A DNA stretch of 64,000 nt from Diplolepis rosae (GCA_030998225.1 JAPYXD010000045.1:992001-1056000), one strand, 5' to 3'. Shown: positions 11,086 through 23,143, counted from the stretch's first letter. Notes: generated by a model from the sequence alone, not told the origin. Program-made: numbers and translations.

Positions 11086-12374
11086 TTACCGTTGCAGAAT
11101 GGACGGTTCCATGGATGTTACATATTTTGTACAAAAAAGTTGTAATATATGATTGCGGAAGGCTTTACCTGCAGCATCATTTTGTGCATGGCCAATCGCG
11201 CGTAGTTCGTTCTCTCCCGGTAGCCGATGAATGACGTCACCTTCACTTAAACGAATATTGTGCATAATAGCGCACGCTATAATTACTTTTACACCTGTGT
11301 TTAGTGAAACTTCCAGAGCTTTTGTGAATATAATTCTCCAGCGCACTTTCATTTGACCAAATGCCTGCTCAACTGTAACTCGCGCAGCGTTCAGTGCTCT
11401 ATTGAAACGTCTTTGAGCTTGATTTTATGGGTTACGGTATGGAGTTACGATAGTTATAGGGTGCAAACGGCAAGGATAACCTTTATCTGCTATGATGGAC
11501 CAACCAGGAGGGGGATATGTACCAAATCTGTATAAACTACTATGTCGTAAAACTCCACTGTCGTGAACTGACCCAGAAAATCCTGCAAAAACGTCAATGA
11601 ATTCTCCTTTAGCATTAACTAAACCTTGAAGCTGGATTGAGCAGAACAGTTTTCTATTAGTGTATTGATCGTGGAGAGTAGGCGAGCATAGGGTGCGGAT
11701 ATGACAACCGTCTAGTGCACCAGCGCACATGTAAAATGCCGCATTCCCTACTTTTAATCGGAATCCTCGACAAACTTGGAGTAATCCTTCCTCCTCTCGT
11801 ACTTTGATGGCCCTTGGCGTTAATCTAATAGTTGCTTCTAAACAACGGTGAACAATATCAAAAGTTGTCGATCTAGCGATGTTAAAAACGGAACAGGTAA
11901 CTCGATAGCTAATTCCAGATGCCAACGAAAAGAGGAAAACCATACACTGTAAAGCCATGTAAAAAAGATAAAACAAAATATAAATACGAAGGGAGACGAA
12001 GACAAAATAACTATATGAAATAAGTACCTCAACATTTTTTTGCCAATCACTGCGCTTTTGGTACGGTACAATCATTACGAAATGCTGGAAAGAACGTGGT
12101 CTTAAACGTAAATTTTCTTTTGTCGCCTTCAAATTTTCGCCTACAAACAATTGAATTATTCGCATTTCGTGAGGTAGAATTGCATATGCACCTCTTAGCT
12201 GAAACATGTGATTTTTAAATAAGAATTTTTATATAAACAAATATTAAGAAAAAAAGTTTGATGCAATTGAGTGGAACTTACATTTCTCTGTAAATAAAGT
12301 TCTAGTATTTGAAACAGCAGTTGATCCAATAACACCTCAAAATACCTGCTACTCACGGTATGCAGCTTCAACAT
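11086..12374 (-). pseudogene. PIF/Harbinger transposase, three exons, one internal stop
   Basis: The minus-strand coding sequence reconstructs as three exons: 12374-12282 (starts ATG, 31 codons), 12198-12028 (57 codons) and 11946-11086 (287 codons with the stop). All are in one phase with GT-AG introns, the second only 81 bp. The product, about 374 residues, has the PIF/Harbinger DDE nuclease: GALDGCHI (first Asp), GSVHDSGVLR (second Asp), ADKGYP, and VEQAFGQMKVRWR (Glu). An N-terminal helical region and the LASGISYR.....FNIARSTTF block fit the family's DNA-binding part. The only damage seen is a TAA codon (complement of 11,425-11,427) between the ADKGYP block and the Glu block. Terminal inverted repeats were not identified. 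This looks like a recently inactivated transposon gene rather than a conserved HARBI1 gene. Confidence 0.85.
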
Positions 12375-12925
12375 ATAGATCTGTAATTACTGATGTTTTA
12401 TATTTCACAACAGTATAATCAATACATCGATGAATCTATCTTGAAATGAAAAAAATAATTAATCAGGTCGCAAACGACGTTTTTAACTATACACAAAACA
12501 ACGTCATTCCGATCTCAAAACTTGATGTGGAAATTGACGTCGTTTTCGGCATACCTTCCTATGTCCTTTTGGATGTCGTTTTTTCCAAAATGGAAATGGA
12601 GAGCTGTTAACAGGGCAATATTGATTGCAGGCGACGATATTATTCACAAATCTGTAAGAAGAGGTAAAATATTGTTTTGAAAATGAGATATAATTTTACT
12701 TTAAACTGACTTTTTCGCCTACGCAATAACATTGTTCTTTTTAAATTTATAACGATAATATTTATCATTATTTTATAATGTTATATATACATAATAATAG
12801 CGAATAAAAGTACTTGCTTCGTTAATTTTTATAGATCAAAAATTTTGTATTAATTCAAATGATCAGTTTAACTTATTTTGAGTTTGATAAATACAGTAAA
12901 ATAACAGTACACATAGTCCGTTTCA

Positions 12926-13133
12926 GTATTTGCATTTTTTTATTCACAGAGTAGAGAACGAAAATAGTCACTAATCCATCAATGTCCTTATTTGTGTATT
13001 TTATGACGGAATTTAATTGAAAAAAAGAAAAATCATACATTACAAAAATAACAAACATCGTTTTATCAGTATAGCTTAAGATGTATTGGACTATTATCGT
13101 TCTCTACTCTGTGAATAAAAAATGCAAATACTA
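12926..13133. repeat. Inverted repeat (46-bp arms)
   Basis: The arms 12,926-12,971 and 13,089-13,133 are near-perfect reverse complements (AGTATTTGCATTTTTT..TATTCACAGAGTAGAGAACGA). They are separated by about 115 bp of AT-rich loop. It is a probable MITE core without recognised termini. Confidence 0.75.
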
Positions 13134-13544
13134 TTTACTTAAAAACCCGACAGATTAAAATGTATGTGAAAAGACACTAAATAGTTTGCGTATTCACGAA
13201 TAACTTCATAAATTTAAGTACTGTAAACTTTTTACATTGTCAAATGAAGCAAATAGCTATAAAAACATTTAAACATATTTCCTACCTCAACTGACAGACT
13301 GCAAAATATTAATACACTATAAAACATGGATTGAGCTTTCAATAAACCAAAAATCACAGGTCACCTTAACTGAAATACTATGGGCAATTATTAAATTAAT
13401 TGCAAAAGATTTACAAAAGTATTCAAAAGCACTTAACCTCAGTTTCTCATTCATGTAATATCTCCATACCGACACAGTGTCAGAAAATGACACACGACTG
13501 ACGACGGCGCCACCAGCTTTAGTCTAAAATTAACCCGAAGTAAG

Positions 13545-14098
13545 ACCCGAAGCATTTACTTGAGAACATACTTCGCCAATTCGGACACGTTGGAGATGTG
13601 TTGCTACTGCGATTTCCCGGTGGATAACGCAGAGCACGCACTCTTCGTCTGCGCAAAATGGGGTGTGGCTAGGGAGGTCCTCGGTCAGGCGGTAAGTTCC
13701 GAACTTACTCCTGACACGATGGTCCCTCTCATGCTCCAGTCTGAACGGTTCTGGACGCTTATCGAGTCATTCGTCACACTTGTGATGAAGACGAGAGAAC
13801 TTGATGAGCGTCGAGAGCAAAACAACGGGAGGGCCAATAGAAATCGCATCGGGGCCTGCACACGCGGTCCGGCGTCCCGGGTAGACTTGGCTGTCCGCGT
13901 CGTTCGGGGGAGGAATCTGTTTGTTTCTCCCCTGGGTGAAGTTTAAAGCCGAAAGGCGGTTCCGCGGGTGGTGTATTGGTTCGAGAGGGGGGGTTTTTTG
14001 GTTTTAACAGGTATGCCCAGACCCGTCCTAGGAGAGTCCTGTACAACGTCTATAAAAGATTTTGCCATTTTTCCTCCTCACCAAAAAAAAAAAAAAAC
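13545..14098 (+). mobile_element. R1-like non-LTR retroposon, 3' end with poly(A)
   Basis: The C-terminal end of a non-LTR reverse-transcriptase polyprotein reads from about 13,557 to a stop at 13,944-13,946. It contains the CCHC-type motif C-x2-C-x7-H-x4-C (CYCDFPVDNAEHALFVC) typical of R1/I-type elements, followed by ELTPDTMVPLMLQSE. The 3' untranslated region (GTTTAAAGCCGAAAGGCGG onward) and the A16 tail at 14,083-14,098 match the copy at 23,813-24,638. The element is strongly 5'-truncated, as expected for incomplete target-primed reverse transcription. No target duplication was recognised for this copy. Confidence 0.85.
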
Positions 14099-14312
14099 TA
14101 CCGTAATTAAATGAAACTTTTTTAAAAATATAAACATTTTAAAAATACTGTTTGGAATTTGAACTGATAATTTGATAATATTATAGTATGAGATAAATTA
14201 TTAATTAATGAAATATTTCAATAATATTTTATTATTATATATTATAGTTCAAAGCAGTGAAATAGTTGAGGTCTCTCATAAGTGCTCTGAAAACATTTCT
14301 TTATCCACAAAT

Positions 14313-14850
14313 ATACTTTATGTGCCACCGGCGCGCAAACTCGTTTTCGCTACAGTTAACAGTAGCGCAATATAGTATATTGCGCTACAGAGAAATGAAA
14401 TTTAAAAATTGAACTGCGCATGCGCCTATAGCCATGCAACGGAGCACAGTCTTCTTCTTATTCTTCTTCTTCTTACAGCGTTAGCACCTTACTGGCAAAG
14501 CCTTGTACATTTGAACTGCGCATTCGTCTATCAAAATCCATTACTACTGCACAATAACGATAAAATAAAAATGGCCGGGACTAGTCGTGACATATCAAAT
14601 GTAATGACTAGCGCCGAAAACAGCTACAATACTAGATTAGATTCGAGTGTACGCATAAAAACTCGTATACGCACCGAAGTCACATAAAATAGAATACGCG
14701 CCAATGCACACAATTCGGGAAATTACGAGACTCGCGACAATGCTCGCAGGACTGATTGCGCCTCGACTACGCCTTGGCGTCGATCTCCTGCGAGCATTGT
14801 CGCTCGTCACGCAATAACCCTCATTGTGCGCCTAAGCACGTAATATACTA
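14313..14850. repeat. ~540-bp dispersed repeat, copy A
   Basis: It is closely similar, in the same orientation, to 49,653-50,222. Shared blocks are 'ggcgcgcaaactcg', 'cgctacagttaacag', a CTT run, 'cttactggcaaagcc' and 'actagtcgtgacatat'. Near the 3' end GCGACAATGCTCGCAGGA and its complement form a perfect 18-bp stem around a CG-rich loop. The ends (TGTGCC...GCACGTAAT) are weakly inverted. It is probably a non-autonomous transposon; the open frame inside has no recognised domain. Confidence 0.8.
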
Positions 14851-15500
14851 ATACATATTTTTCTATTTATGTATTTATAACATATTTAATCAATTTTTTG
14901 TCATTTTTCAATTTTTTTATTTACTTCTTCTTCATTTATCTACGTTGTATTATTTTATTTTGAAATTCATGTGTCGTAAAATTATGAATTTAAGTTTATA
15001 ATTCCTATATTATTGTACTTTAGGAATTCCATGTAATACAGTAAGACTATAAGCATTAAAAAGTAAGGAATCTCAATTAACAAAAAATCTAAACTTATAT
15101 TCTTTTATAAAGTCCAAAACTTTAGTCTAATATCAAAATTGTTAGAAATCAGACATTTTTTTCTACTTCAACACAATCCAATTTTAACAAGCTCGCATTA
15201 ACTTCAATTCAGAATTTTAAAAAATATTCTTCCTCATCACTTTTTTATTTCAGTCACTTTCATTTATCTTTTTTTTAACTTCTATCACACAAAATGTTTG
15301 CAACTGAATTTATTTGCGATAAGTATTTGAGACATTTATTGCGGTGTAAAAAAAAATTCATTGCACATGTAGATACAATTAATTAATATTGAGACATTAA
15401 TCTTTATTATATTATGTAGTTAATTATTAATATCTCTATGAAATATTATGTTTTATTTTAAACTAATTAAGAAAATAAAAAATATGTTCGACGTACTTAC
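14851..15500. other. Gene-free AT-rich stretch
   Basis: No feature seen beyond AT-rich low-complexity sequence. Confidence 0.6.
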
Positions 15501-15749
15501 TCTTCCCAAAACTTTTACTTCATCGGGCGCTTAGGTTAACCTCTCTTGAAGAGTATCTTCTGGCTTAAAATGCTTTTCACAAATCGCATGACCTGCTTTT
15601 AATTCCATATCATTCTGAAAGATAGCAATTTGACGTAATTTTATTGTATATTCATCCTTCGGTACAATGAAAAAACGAACTTTATCGCAGCAAGACTTAT
15701 ATCCGGATTTACTCCCAAAACAGACACATTTCACCATTTTTTCCATCAA
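15501..15749 (-). pseudogene. THAP-domain exon with altered zinc site and an in-frame stop
   Basis: The minus-strand exon begins with Met-Met and reads a THAP-type DNA-binding domain of about 70 residues: KCVCFG.KSGY, VRFFIVPKD, then KAGHAICEKHFKPED. THAP domains bind DNA through a C2CH zinc site. Here the terminal C-x2-H (CEKH) is intact, but the second N-terminal Cys is displaced (CVCFGS where C-x4-C is expected). A TAA at the complement of 15,531-15,533 follows ...LQERLT, and a GTAAGT donor lies at 15,500. The exon probably derives from a P-element-like transposase or a THAP gene. No further exon was recognised. Confidence 0.7.
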
Positions 15750-15954
15750 TTTTTTAAGACATTTGTTTCTAGACTCGCGGAATTTATCTCAGTACCGTTC
15801 AGGAACTCGGCAATTTGAAAATTTGCAGGGAAAAGCTTAAAAAACTACATTTTATAATGTGATTTTCGTGTAAATCGGCCCAATGAACAGTTAGCGCCAC
15901 CATAGCAGCCAGTCACAATCCATGTCATTATCAACTCAGAGATGCAGTGGGCTG

Positions 15955-16160
15955 GCAGTGACTGTACAATAAGTGACAAGCTCGAAGAAATGCAACCAAT
16001 TTTAAGTCTGCATCGCATGCGCACATCTTTAAATCTATCTTTTTTTCTTGGCAGAGAATCTTAAATTGAGGAAAGTCTGAGGTCACGTGTCAACGAATAT
16101 AAATACGTAAATAGTGTTTTCCAAAATCTTCAATTGAAAAATGAATAAATTGTGAACATC
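15955..16160. repeat. Dispersed repeat related to 24,812-25,333
   Basis: The blocks 'gtgactgtacaataagtgac', 'gcatgcgcacatcttta', 'cttggcagagaat' and 'caattgaaaaatgaataaa' recur near 24,812-24,950 in the same orientation and near 25,225-25,333 in inverted orientation. Confidence 0.75.
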
Positions 16161-17460
16161 AGGGTTGGGTAACGACACGTCGAAAACTATTTTCTACGCG
16201 ACACGTCGGAAATGTTCAATTTCTAGTAATATGTTACTATGGAAACCTGCGTGAGTGCAAAGGTATGAGCGTACCCTAAGTCTTTCAAAGTATTATATTT
16301 TGTCCGTACTTGAAGGCCATATACATTGAAAAAAGTACCGAAAAGACATAAACTAAATTTAATAGTTGTATTATAATTTGTGCAAAATTAAGAATATTCC
16401 ATATTTTTTCTTGTGAACCATCTTTATTATGAAATAATTTTAGCTACGGTAAATTCTTTTTAATTGACATGATATTGACTTTTTATTTTATATAAGAATT
16501 AAACACAAGACTTACTTTATTGTTATTCTTTAGCAGCACTATTTATTCTGAAGAAATATTGCTTTTATTGAGCACAAGACTCATACTTGAAGTGCAAGTG
16601 TTATCTTGTCTTTTGTCCATTTACATCTGCTCAACTGCTAGCAAATCATTTTCAATGGCAACGAATCTTTTCCTGGCAAAAAATAATTTTCGTGCATTAG
16701 CCTACCACCTTTACTCATGTTTAAATTATAATTCCGACATTTATTAACGAAATGACAAGATTCGCGAACGATACACAAAAATTAGGTTAGCTTGCGCACC
16801 CGCATAAACTTCAAGTCTAGCATATACGTGAATTACGTGTAGAAAACCTCCACGTAATATACATAGTAAATTACGTGTAGAAAATCATCTGAATCACGTT
16901 AGGTATTTTATCTTCGCAACCCTGATGCGAATGCTCTAGCAAGATCTCTCATGGTAATGCAGATTGCTTGATAGATTATTTTACAACAAACTTTTTTTGT
17001 TCCCCTGAATGTACGCTTTCACTTATACTTTCAGTTCTACTTTCTTTACATTTACCCAACTTTTTTCGCTTTCTTTTAACTTTTAATTTCAAATGTGGAC
17101 AAAATACATCGATCCGAGGACTGACTTGGTCACGTAGCCCACCCAAGACATGGTCTTAATCTAAGTGAATGAGGGCTGTTACAAGAAATATTAGAAACTT
17201 GCTGTGCCTTAAACCTCCCAAACATAAATCAAACTTCTTAGAAAAATGGAATTTTATTCACTTGACTAATCCTGTTCCTTCTGAAAACCACAAACAGAGG
17301 CTTTCCTTTTTTTTTTAATTGGTATTTGCTAATAAACTGGTGTTTTCTCGATTCAAAATTTAGCGACAACTCTGGTTACTTTATTTTAGTCAGCTAGCGA
17401 TATCTAGCGACTCTCTACAGCGAGCATAGCGACCTCCTACTCTTGTTTATCGGCCACAGT
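16161..17460. other. Gene-free stretch
   Basis: No gene is supported. The segment near 16,800-16,890 repeats 'ttacgtgtagaaaa' twice. Open frames at 16,520-16,747 and 16,968-17,159 are low-complexity hydrophobic readings. Confidence 0.55.
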
Positions 17461-18183
17461 CACGAAGGAATAATAAGGAGACCTATTTCCATTTAAACGA
17501 CTTGGCAAGAGCAACGGCACAGTAAGTGCCCGGTTTGTAAGTTGGAAGTAGTGGAAAGGAGTGCGCAAGTGCGCAGTTGTCCTCTTCTTACTCATGAGAA
17601 AATGTGCGAGTGAGACGAATCTGTCAAATTGATCTAAGCCAGAGTGGTTATGTTGATCGATTTTTTGATCATTTACAAGCGGCAGATATTTGTTCAATTT
17701 CAATTTAGTTTTAAAAAAATATATATATTATCTCAGGACTTCTATAAAGCTAAAGCAGTGCATTATAAAAGTGGTAAGTATATATCGAATATAAGATTGT
17801 AAATATTGAAATTGAAATTATGGTATTTGTTATTACTTCGTAAATGGTGTGTTAAATAATGTTGAATAGTTTTTTCCTTTAAAGGTGAGGGAATTTAATC
17901 CGAGAAATTTTCAATATTTTGAAGATCGCATGTAATATAATAAATTTTTTTCTTAGGTATGTCGTGTCGCGTACCGGGTTGCATAACCTCTCTGGCTTAG
18001 ATTAATTTGACAAGTTTGTCTCACTCGCACATTTTCCCGTGAGCAAGAAGAGGACAACTGCGCACTTGCGCACTCCTTTCCACTACTTCCATCTTACAAG
18101 CCGGGCACTTACCGTGCCGTTGCTCCTACCAGATTCGGAAAAGTTTCCCATGGCAGTTTGGTCTCCTTATTATTCCTTCGTGA
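17461..18183. mobile_element. ~720-bp long-TIR MITE, copy 1
   Basis: The termini CACGAAGGAATAATAAGGAG.. are inverted repeats. The arms extend about 190 bp with modest divergence, including 'gtgcgcaagtgcgcag' and 'aaaatgtgcgagtgag', and surround an AT-rich core. A second copy in opposite orientation is at 25,603-26,334. This copy lacks a recognisable flanking duplication (GCCACAGT versus ATGGGATC). That suggests a rearranged or recombined insertion. An 88-residue open frame across the left arm is not considered a gene. Confidence 0.85.
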
Positions 18184-19193
18184 TGGGATCAATAGAGGAA
18201 TTACCATAGAGTTTATTATACAAAAAGTAGGCAAGCCTGGTTGGAAGGCGTCCTTCAAATAAAAAAAGAAACAGAATCGCATTGGTCTATGAATCTCTCT
18301 CTTTCATGATGCGATATGCATGCGCGAACGATTTGAAAGAAATACACGATCTAACCTGTCGCGGCTTTAGAAATGTAAACAAGAACAGCGTATGCATTAG
18401 TAAAGTAAGAGAGCTTCACTAACGTCAGCTTCTCTCGCTCTCTAACGATCGGACGCTTACACTTATTAGCGCCCCTATTGGCCGACTGCAGAAAGACAGG
18501 TAGCGCCGCTCTCGGTGAAAGCGTTCGAAAGCGTCGGAAGAATAACATTGATAAAGGTTCAGCTTTTATGAGATTTTTAATAAAAGCTCGTATAAATAAA
18601 AGTAATAAGTTTGAAAAAGAGAATAATAATGTTTTTAAATACGTGGGGAATAGAAAACTGAAAGTAAGTAAAATTTTCTAGTGTAACTATTAATTATCAC
18701 TGCGTCATTTTAGGTTATTAAAATGTAAATAACAATCTGATTTTTTATACCCGACAAAATGCTCACTGCATATAACATGATGTGGTTTTAAAATCCATTT
18801 AGATCCATTCGGGCTAGAAAAAAACGTCTAAATGTAAATACACAAGTATTGTATTGAAGGCATTGCCGCTGACTAAAAGTTTGGTTATGGTATCTTACTG
18901 AACTCGCTGTACAGCAGCAATCCACTTTTCCTTTTGATTTTTTTTGTAAGCATGTCTAGGGAATTTGTAAAATTCACACGTACTATTTTCGTGTGTATTT
19001 TTACAATTAAATACACAACAACTACTAACCATTGTAGAAATAAACAATAATATTCAATATTTACAACAGTCTACTATGCAGACTATGCTACGCTTCTACG
19101 ACGCCTTTTAGCATTTTCACCACCATGAACGCCTCGATCGTTTTGTTTATCCCCTCTGCCTTTCTGCAGTCTGCCAATTGCGTGCCTACTCTA
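18184..19193. other. Gene-free stretch
   Basis: No gene is supported. The overlapping open frames on both strands near 18,351-18,681 lack recognisable domains and splice structure. Confidence 0.5.
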
Positions 19194-20213
19194 CACTGTA
19201 AAAAATGATCTAGGGAAAATTATGGAAGATTTGTAAAATCACAGAGCCTTTCTGTGTAAATTTACTTAATTCCGTAAGTTTATATGGATGGAGGATGTGA
19301 TTTTCCGGCAACTGTGTAAAATCACTTCGACCAGCGTTGGACATAAAATGACCTTCGTTAAGCGATGTAAATCGCATCGTCTGTTGTATGAATTTTCCAA
19401 ACGTAAACAGAAATTTAGTTTGAGGTTTGCGCAAAATTACCGCCTAGCTGCAAATTTTCGTAAGAGAATTTAATCTTCATTTCGTTGTTCGTAATTTCCA
19501 GTTCACTTTCGGAATCTTACGTTTCCGATCTTTGCATTCGCTGTTCGGTTGTTTTCAATTCTTCATGTCGTTATTATAAACCCGACATTTTTTAAATACA
19601 TAATTCTACAGAATCATCATTTATTGAATACATTACCTATTTTAAATTTCAACTAGCACCGATAAATCCTGTAACAAAAATGAAGTAATAACTTAAATTC
19701 TATACAACTTATAGAAACCCTACACAATTTAATTCTGAATTATAAAATAATAAGAAATGTACGAAATTAAATCGTGAAGGATTTATAAAAATTGTTTAAA
19801 ATTTTATTGATTACTTCGTGTTCAATTTTGGAATGTAAGATTTATTATTGTCAGTTTAAATTGAAAATATTTCATTTATTAAATAAATACGATTATCTAC
19901 AGTTCTCAATAAAATTTTTTACTAATATATATATATAAAATCCAGGATGTGGATGGGAAATTCCCCCCGTTAATTGAATTTTCCATCCAAAGCCGGAGTT
20001 TTCGTTCCACGTTACGTATAATTACGGACAAGGTTAGGAATAATACACTAGCAGTTCGTAAAATTCACCACTAGATGAAGTTTTACGATTAAGGATAGAA
20101 ATTTACGAAATGTCTGTAATTTTCATTCCATCCGTAATTCTACACCGTCCAACGAGGGTCATTTTATGTCCCTCATCTGGCGATGTAAAATTCGGCTGAA
20201 ATTTGTTACAGTG
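19194..20213. mobile_element. ~1.0-kb MITE, CACTGTAA termini, TA duplication
   Basis: It begins CACTGTAAAAAATG at 19,194 and ends with TTTGTTACAGTG at 20,213; both sides carry TA. Inside, segments near each end share words in inverted orientation ('acataaaatgacc' near 19,340 and 'ggtcattttatgtcc' near 20,158). It is a non-autonomous DNA element without a transposase. The short opposed frames inside (19,210-19,473) are shadows of the repeat. Confidence 0.7.
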
Positions 20214-20215
20214 TA

Positions 20216-21199
20216 TCTATAATAACCAGGGGTATGCATCAGCCCGTATTTCACGATTCTAACTTGAACTCGTTTATGTCACAAGTTGCATTGTTAAGTG
20301 AATTGACTGAATACTCACGGGCGGCGCTAACTGTACCATCACTCCCGGTTTTTCTGTTGTTCTTTATAGAACAGGTGACGGTTTTTACTTAATTTTTAAT
20401 TAAGAGAAGATAAGTGTAGCAAAACGTGAAAAAATTAAGTGATGTGCAAATTTAAATAATTTTCATCATATTTTCGATTTGAAGAGCTATTAACTCGCTA
20501 AAGCCTGGTTGTAAATAGGTCAATAGTTACAACCGTCGGAATTATAAATACGAAGTTTTGAAAAAAATTTCATATTTATTTATATGATAAATTTTAATAT
20601 AATTTATATAATATAATAAATAATCATATTTTCTAAATTGATATATTTGTAAGTTTATTTTTCCTTTAAACCAAAATAATCATTATTAACTGTTTTAAAA
20701 ATTTTAATTATTAATCACCTTATTTCATATTCTATATTCTTTAATTATTCATAACAATTACCAACTAATTACAACTCTCATCGACTTCATTTCTTGTTTA
20801 GAATTTTTAATTTTTCAAGTTAATTTTGCCTAAAAAAGTAATATAAATGCAGTGATATATAAACAATTAAATAAAAAAAGTTATTATTCAATGCCATAAA
20901 GGAATGAAGGAGATATTAATATTTAAACATTAATATTAACTGAAATGATTTATATTCAAAAAGAAAATTTTTCTATTAATTACAAAACAGATATTGAAAA
21001 TCTAAGTGCCATTTATAATAATATAATAAAATCCATAAAATAACTTTTCTACTTTCTCTTATCTTTTCTAATCTTTTTAATTGTATAATTTCATAAATTT
21101 CAAAAATTACCATTGAATGTTACCAATAGCCGATATATTATATATTAATTTTCTTGAGAACGCACCATAACATCAACAACGCTACGATAGCCAAATGAA
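20216..21199. other. Gene-free AT-rich stretch
   Basis: No feature seen. Confidence 0.55.
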
Positions 21200-21488
21200 C
21201 AATTGTGCAGCCCCGTCCGACTCTTTAGTATTTCAGCAGAAAACTTTCGGTCCTTATTGCTACGAGTTTCTATCTTATAATTTTCGCCGTACGGCGGCGC
21301 TTCCCGCGTGTAGGCCTACTCTGACATGCAATTGTATGTAAACGATGTAATCAAATGAGATAAATATAGATAAATATGTGTTGAAAAAACTAAATAATAT
21401 TGAAATAATAGTGGATTAAATTATAAAAAAATAGTGGATTCAATTAAAATAATCTAGTGCTGTATTATAGTGGATCAGTGATAATAAA

Positions 21489-21728
21489 ATGGTTAATAAG
21501 TGCATCGCCCCAAACTGTTCATCGGGTTACAGTTCAACTCGTGCTAACAGCGAGAAAATTCATTTTTTCAAAGTGCCTAAAGATTTAGTTGCTGAATATC
21601 AAAAAGCAATAAAAAGAAAAAATTTTATTGTAACAGCCGGACAGTTTGTTTGCGAGAAACGTTTTCTTAAAGAAGAGGTTATTTGGAAGAGAGAAGTAAA
21701 GGATCCTGCTAGAAATGTTATAGCATCG
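21489..21728 (+). CDS. THAP-domain N-terminal exon of the P-like element
   Basis: It starts at ATG in a good context (AAAATGG) and reads 80 codons to a GTATGT donor at 21,729. The THAP domain spans nearly the whole exon: KCIAPNCSSGY (first Cys pair), IHFFKVPKD, then AGQFVCEKRF. In THAP proteins the last zinc ligand is His in C-x2-H; here the motif is CEKRF, so Arg replaces His. The site probably cannot hold zinc normally. The expected role is binding to the element's subterminal DNA. The substitution and the missing catalytic core suggest a decaying copy. Confidence 0.8.
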
Positions 21729-22202
21729 GTATGTATAAATAAATATATAAATAATAATTAATATTTGTGTAAAACTTAATGTGATAAATTTTTTTTAAAT
21801 TTTAATAGATATCATTTTCAATTTTTATTGCTTCAATTGTAATGTCCGAATTCTAACCTAAAGAAGATGTCTGTTTTTTTCCGGCTGTTCCTCTGACTTT
21901 TTTTTCCATCTCTTATTATTCTTGAGTTCCTTTATGTTTGGGATGCTTTTAGTTTAAATAAATAAATGAAAATATGAAGATGTTACATCAGCTAATTTTC
22001 TTACCTTTTATTGTAAGAAAAATTTATTTTCAAATTAATTCCAAATTTTTTCCCAATTATTCCTTGAATTAGTAAGTCAATTTTCCAGGAGAAAAATTTC
22101 CTTCAAAAAAGTAAAATTAGCGAAAAATATACATAACTAAGCTAATTTCAAACAAATCGCATGAAACAAAATTTATTGTTAATGCCAAAGTAGAATGTCT
22201 CT

Positions 22203-22402
22203 TTGAAAAGCATCATCGTAACAGAAACGCATTTGAGTTGATTTTCTGCGAATTTACTGCAACAAGTAAAAAAATCAGATTTCCGTGCAAAGGCCATGTT
22301 GAAGATGCTAAGGAAATTTTATCCCACATTGTGCAATACTACTTGCAAATTAGAATTAGAATCGTCAAGAAAAAGCTGAGATTACGAAAGAAAGCGTCTT
22401 GA
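22203..22402 (+). pseudogene. Probable C-terminal remnant of P-like transposase
   Basis: An open frame from about 22,203 to TGA at 22,400-22,402 reads FEKHHRNRNAFELIFCEF, then RFPCKGH, then HIVQYYLQIRIRIVKKKLR. The 'FPC..H....I...YY..RI.I..K' pattern resembles the C-terminal end of THAP/P-type transposases. It lies inside the P-like element, downstream of and in the same orientation as the THAP exon. No acceptor or frame link to that exon could be proved. The family call is inferred from pattern and context. Confidence 0.5.
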
Positions 22403-23143
22403 AAAGAAAAGCAGCAAAGCTGTGTGATACTTAGTTTTTTAGCCTTCTAACGTATATTATTTATTAAATTAAAGTTTTTTATTGCGAAAGAGACTCAGAG
22501 CTATGTTTTATTTAAATTATTGTTTTACTGTGTTAAAATTTTATATGCTTTTGAAAAAAGCAATAAATCAATGTTCTACTTCATTTTATTTTATTAATAA
22601 ATTATGTATTTTATTAATACTGAAATTGATATATGTATTTCATAAATGTGAAAAAGAAATATATATACCGTTCAGTCTTTCAGACCCAAAAATGTATTTT
22701 TCACACTTGATATATTTATTCATTTCCCTTATTCAACAAATTTTTAATAACTCTAATATATATCAAATTTTCTTTTCCTATTTAACACAATTTACGTTCA
22801 TTATTCATGTTATTCGTTAATAAGACTACTAACTTTTGAAAATCCTTACATTAAAAAATATAATTATTTCATAATTTATTTCTCTCCTTCCACTATTTTA
22901 TACATATAATTAACACTCTAGAAATAATATATACTAACAAAAATAATAAATTTTTAAAGTAACTCGTCTTTAACTTCGTAAATGTTTAAATTAAAAATGT
23001 TTTAAACATTTCTCCCATTAGATTACATGTTATTGTAGGCCTACACGCGGAAAGCGCCGCCGTGCGACGAAAATAGTAAGATAGAAACGCGTAGCAATAA
23101 GGACCGGCCATCTTTTTTTGAGTCGGACGGGGCTGCAATTGTG

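Larger units (their letters stand above)
21208..23135 (+). mobile_element. P-element-like transposon, internally deleted, 8-bp duplication
   Basis: The left end is CAGCCCCGTCCGACTC and the right end is its exact inverse. After a short unmatched spacer the inverted repeat resumes (GGTCCTTATTGCTACG.GTTTC ... GCGTGTAGGCCTAC) to about 105 bp in total. The element is flanked by a perfect 8-bp direct repeat, CAATTGTG (21,200-21,207 and 23,136-23,143), the size made by P-superfamily transposases. Inside are a THAP exon (21,489-21,728) and a reading frame resembling a transposase C-terminus (to 22,402). The catalytic middle is not visible, so the copy is probably non-autonomous. Confidence 0.88.

Noticed and set aside
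18351..18681. Overlapping open frames on opposite strands
   Set aside because: No recognisable domain; mutual shadows in a slightly less AT-rich patch.
22482..22820. 112-codon hydrophobic open frame inside the P-like element
   Set aside because: Phe/Ile/Tyr-rich reading of AT-rich sequence downstream of the stop at 22,402; not part of a transposase pattern.
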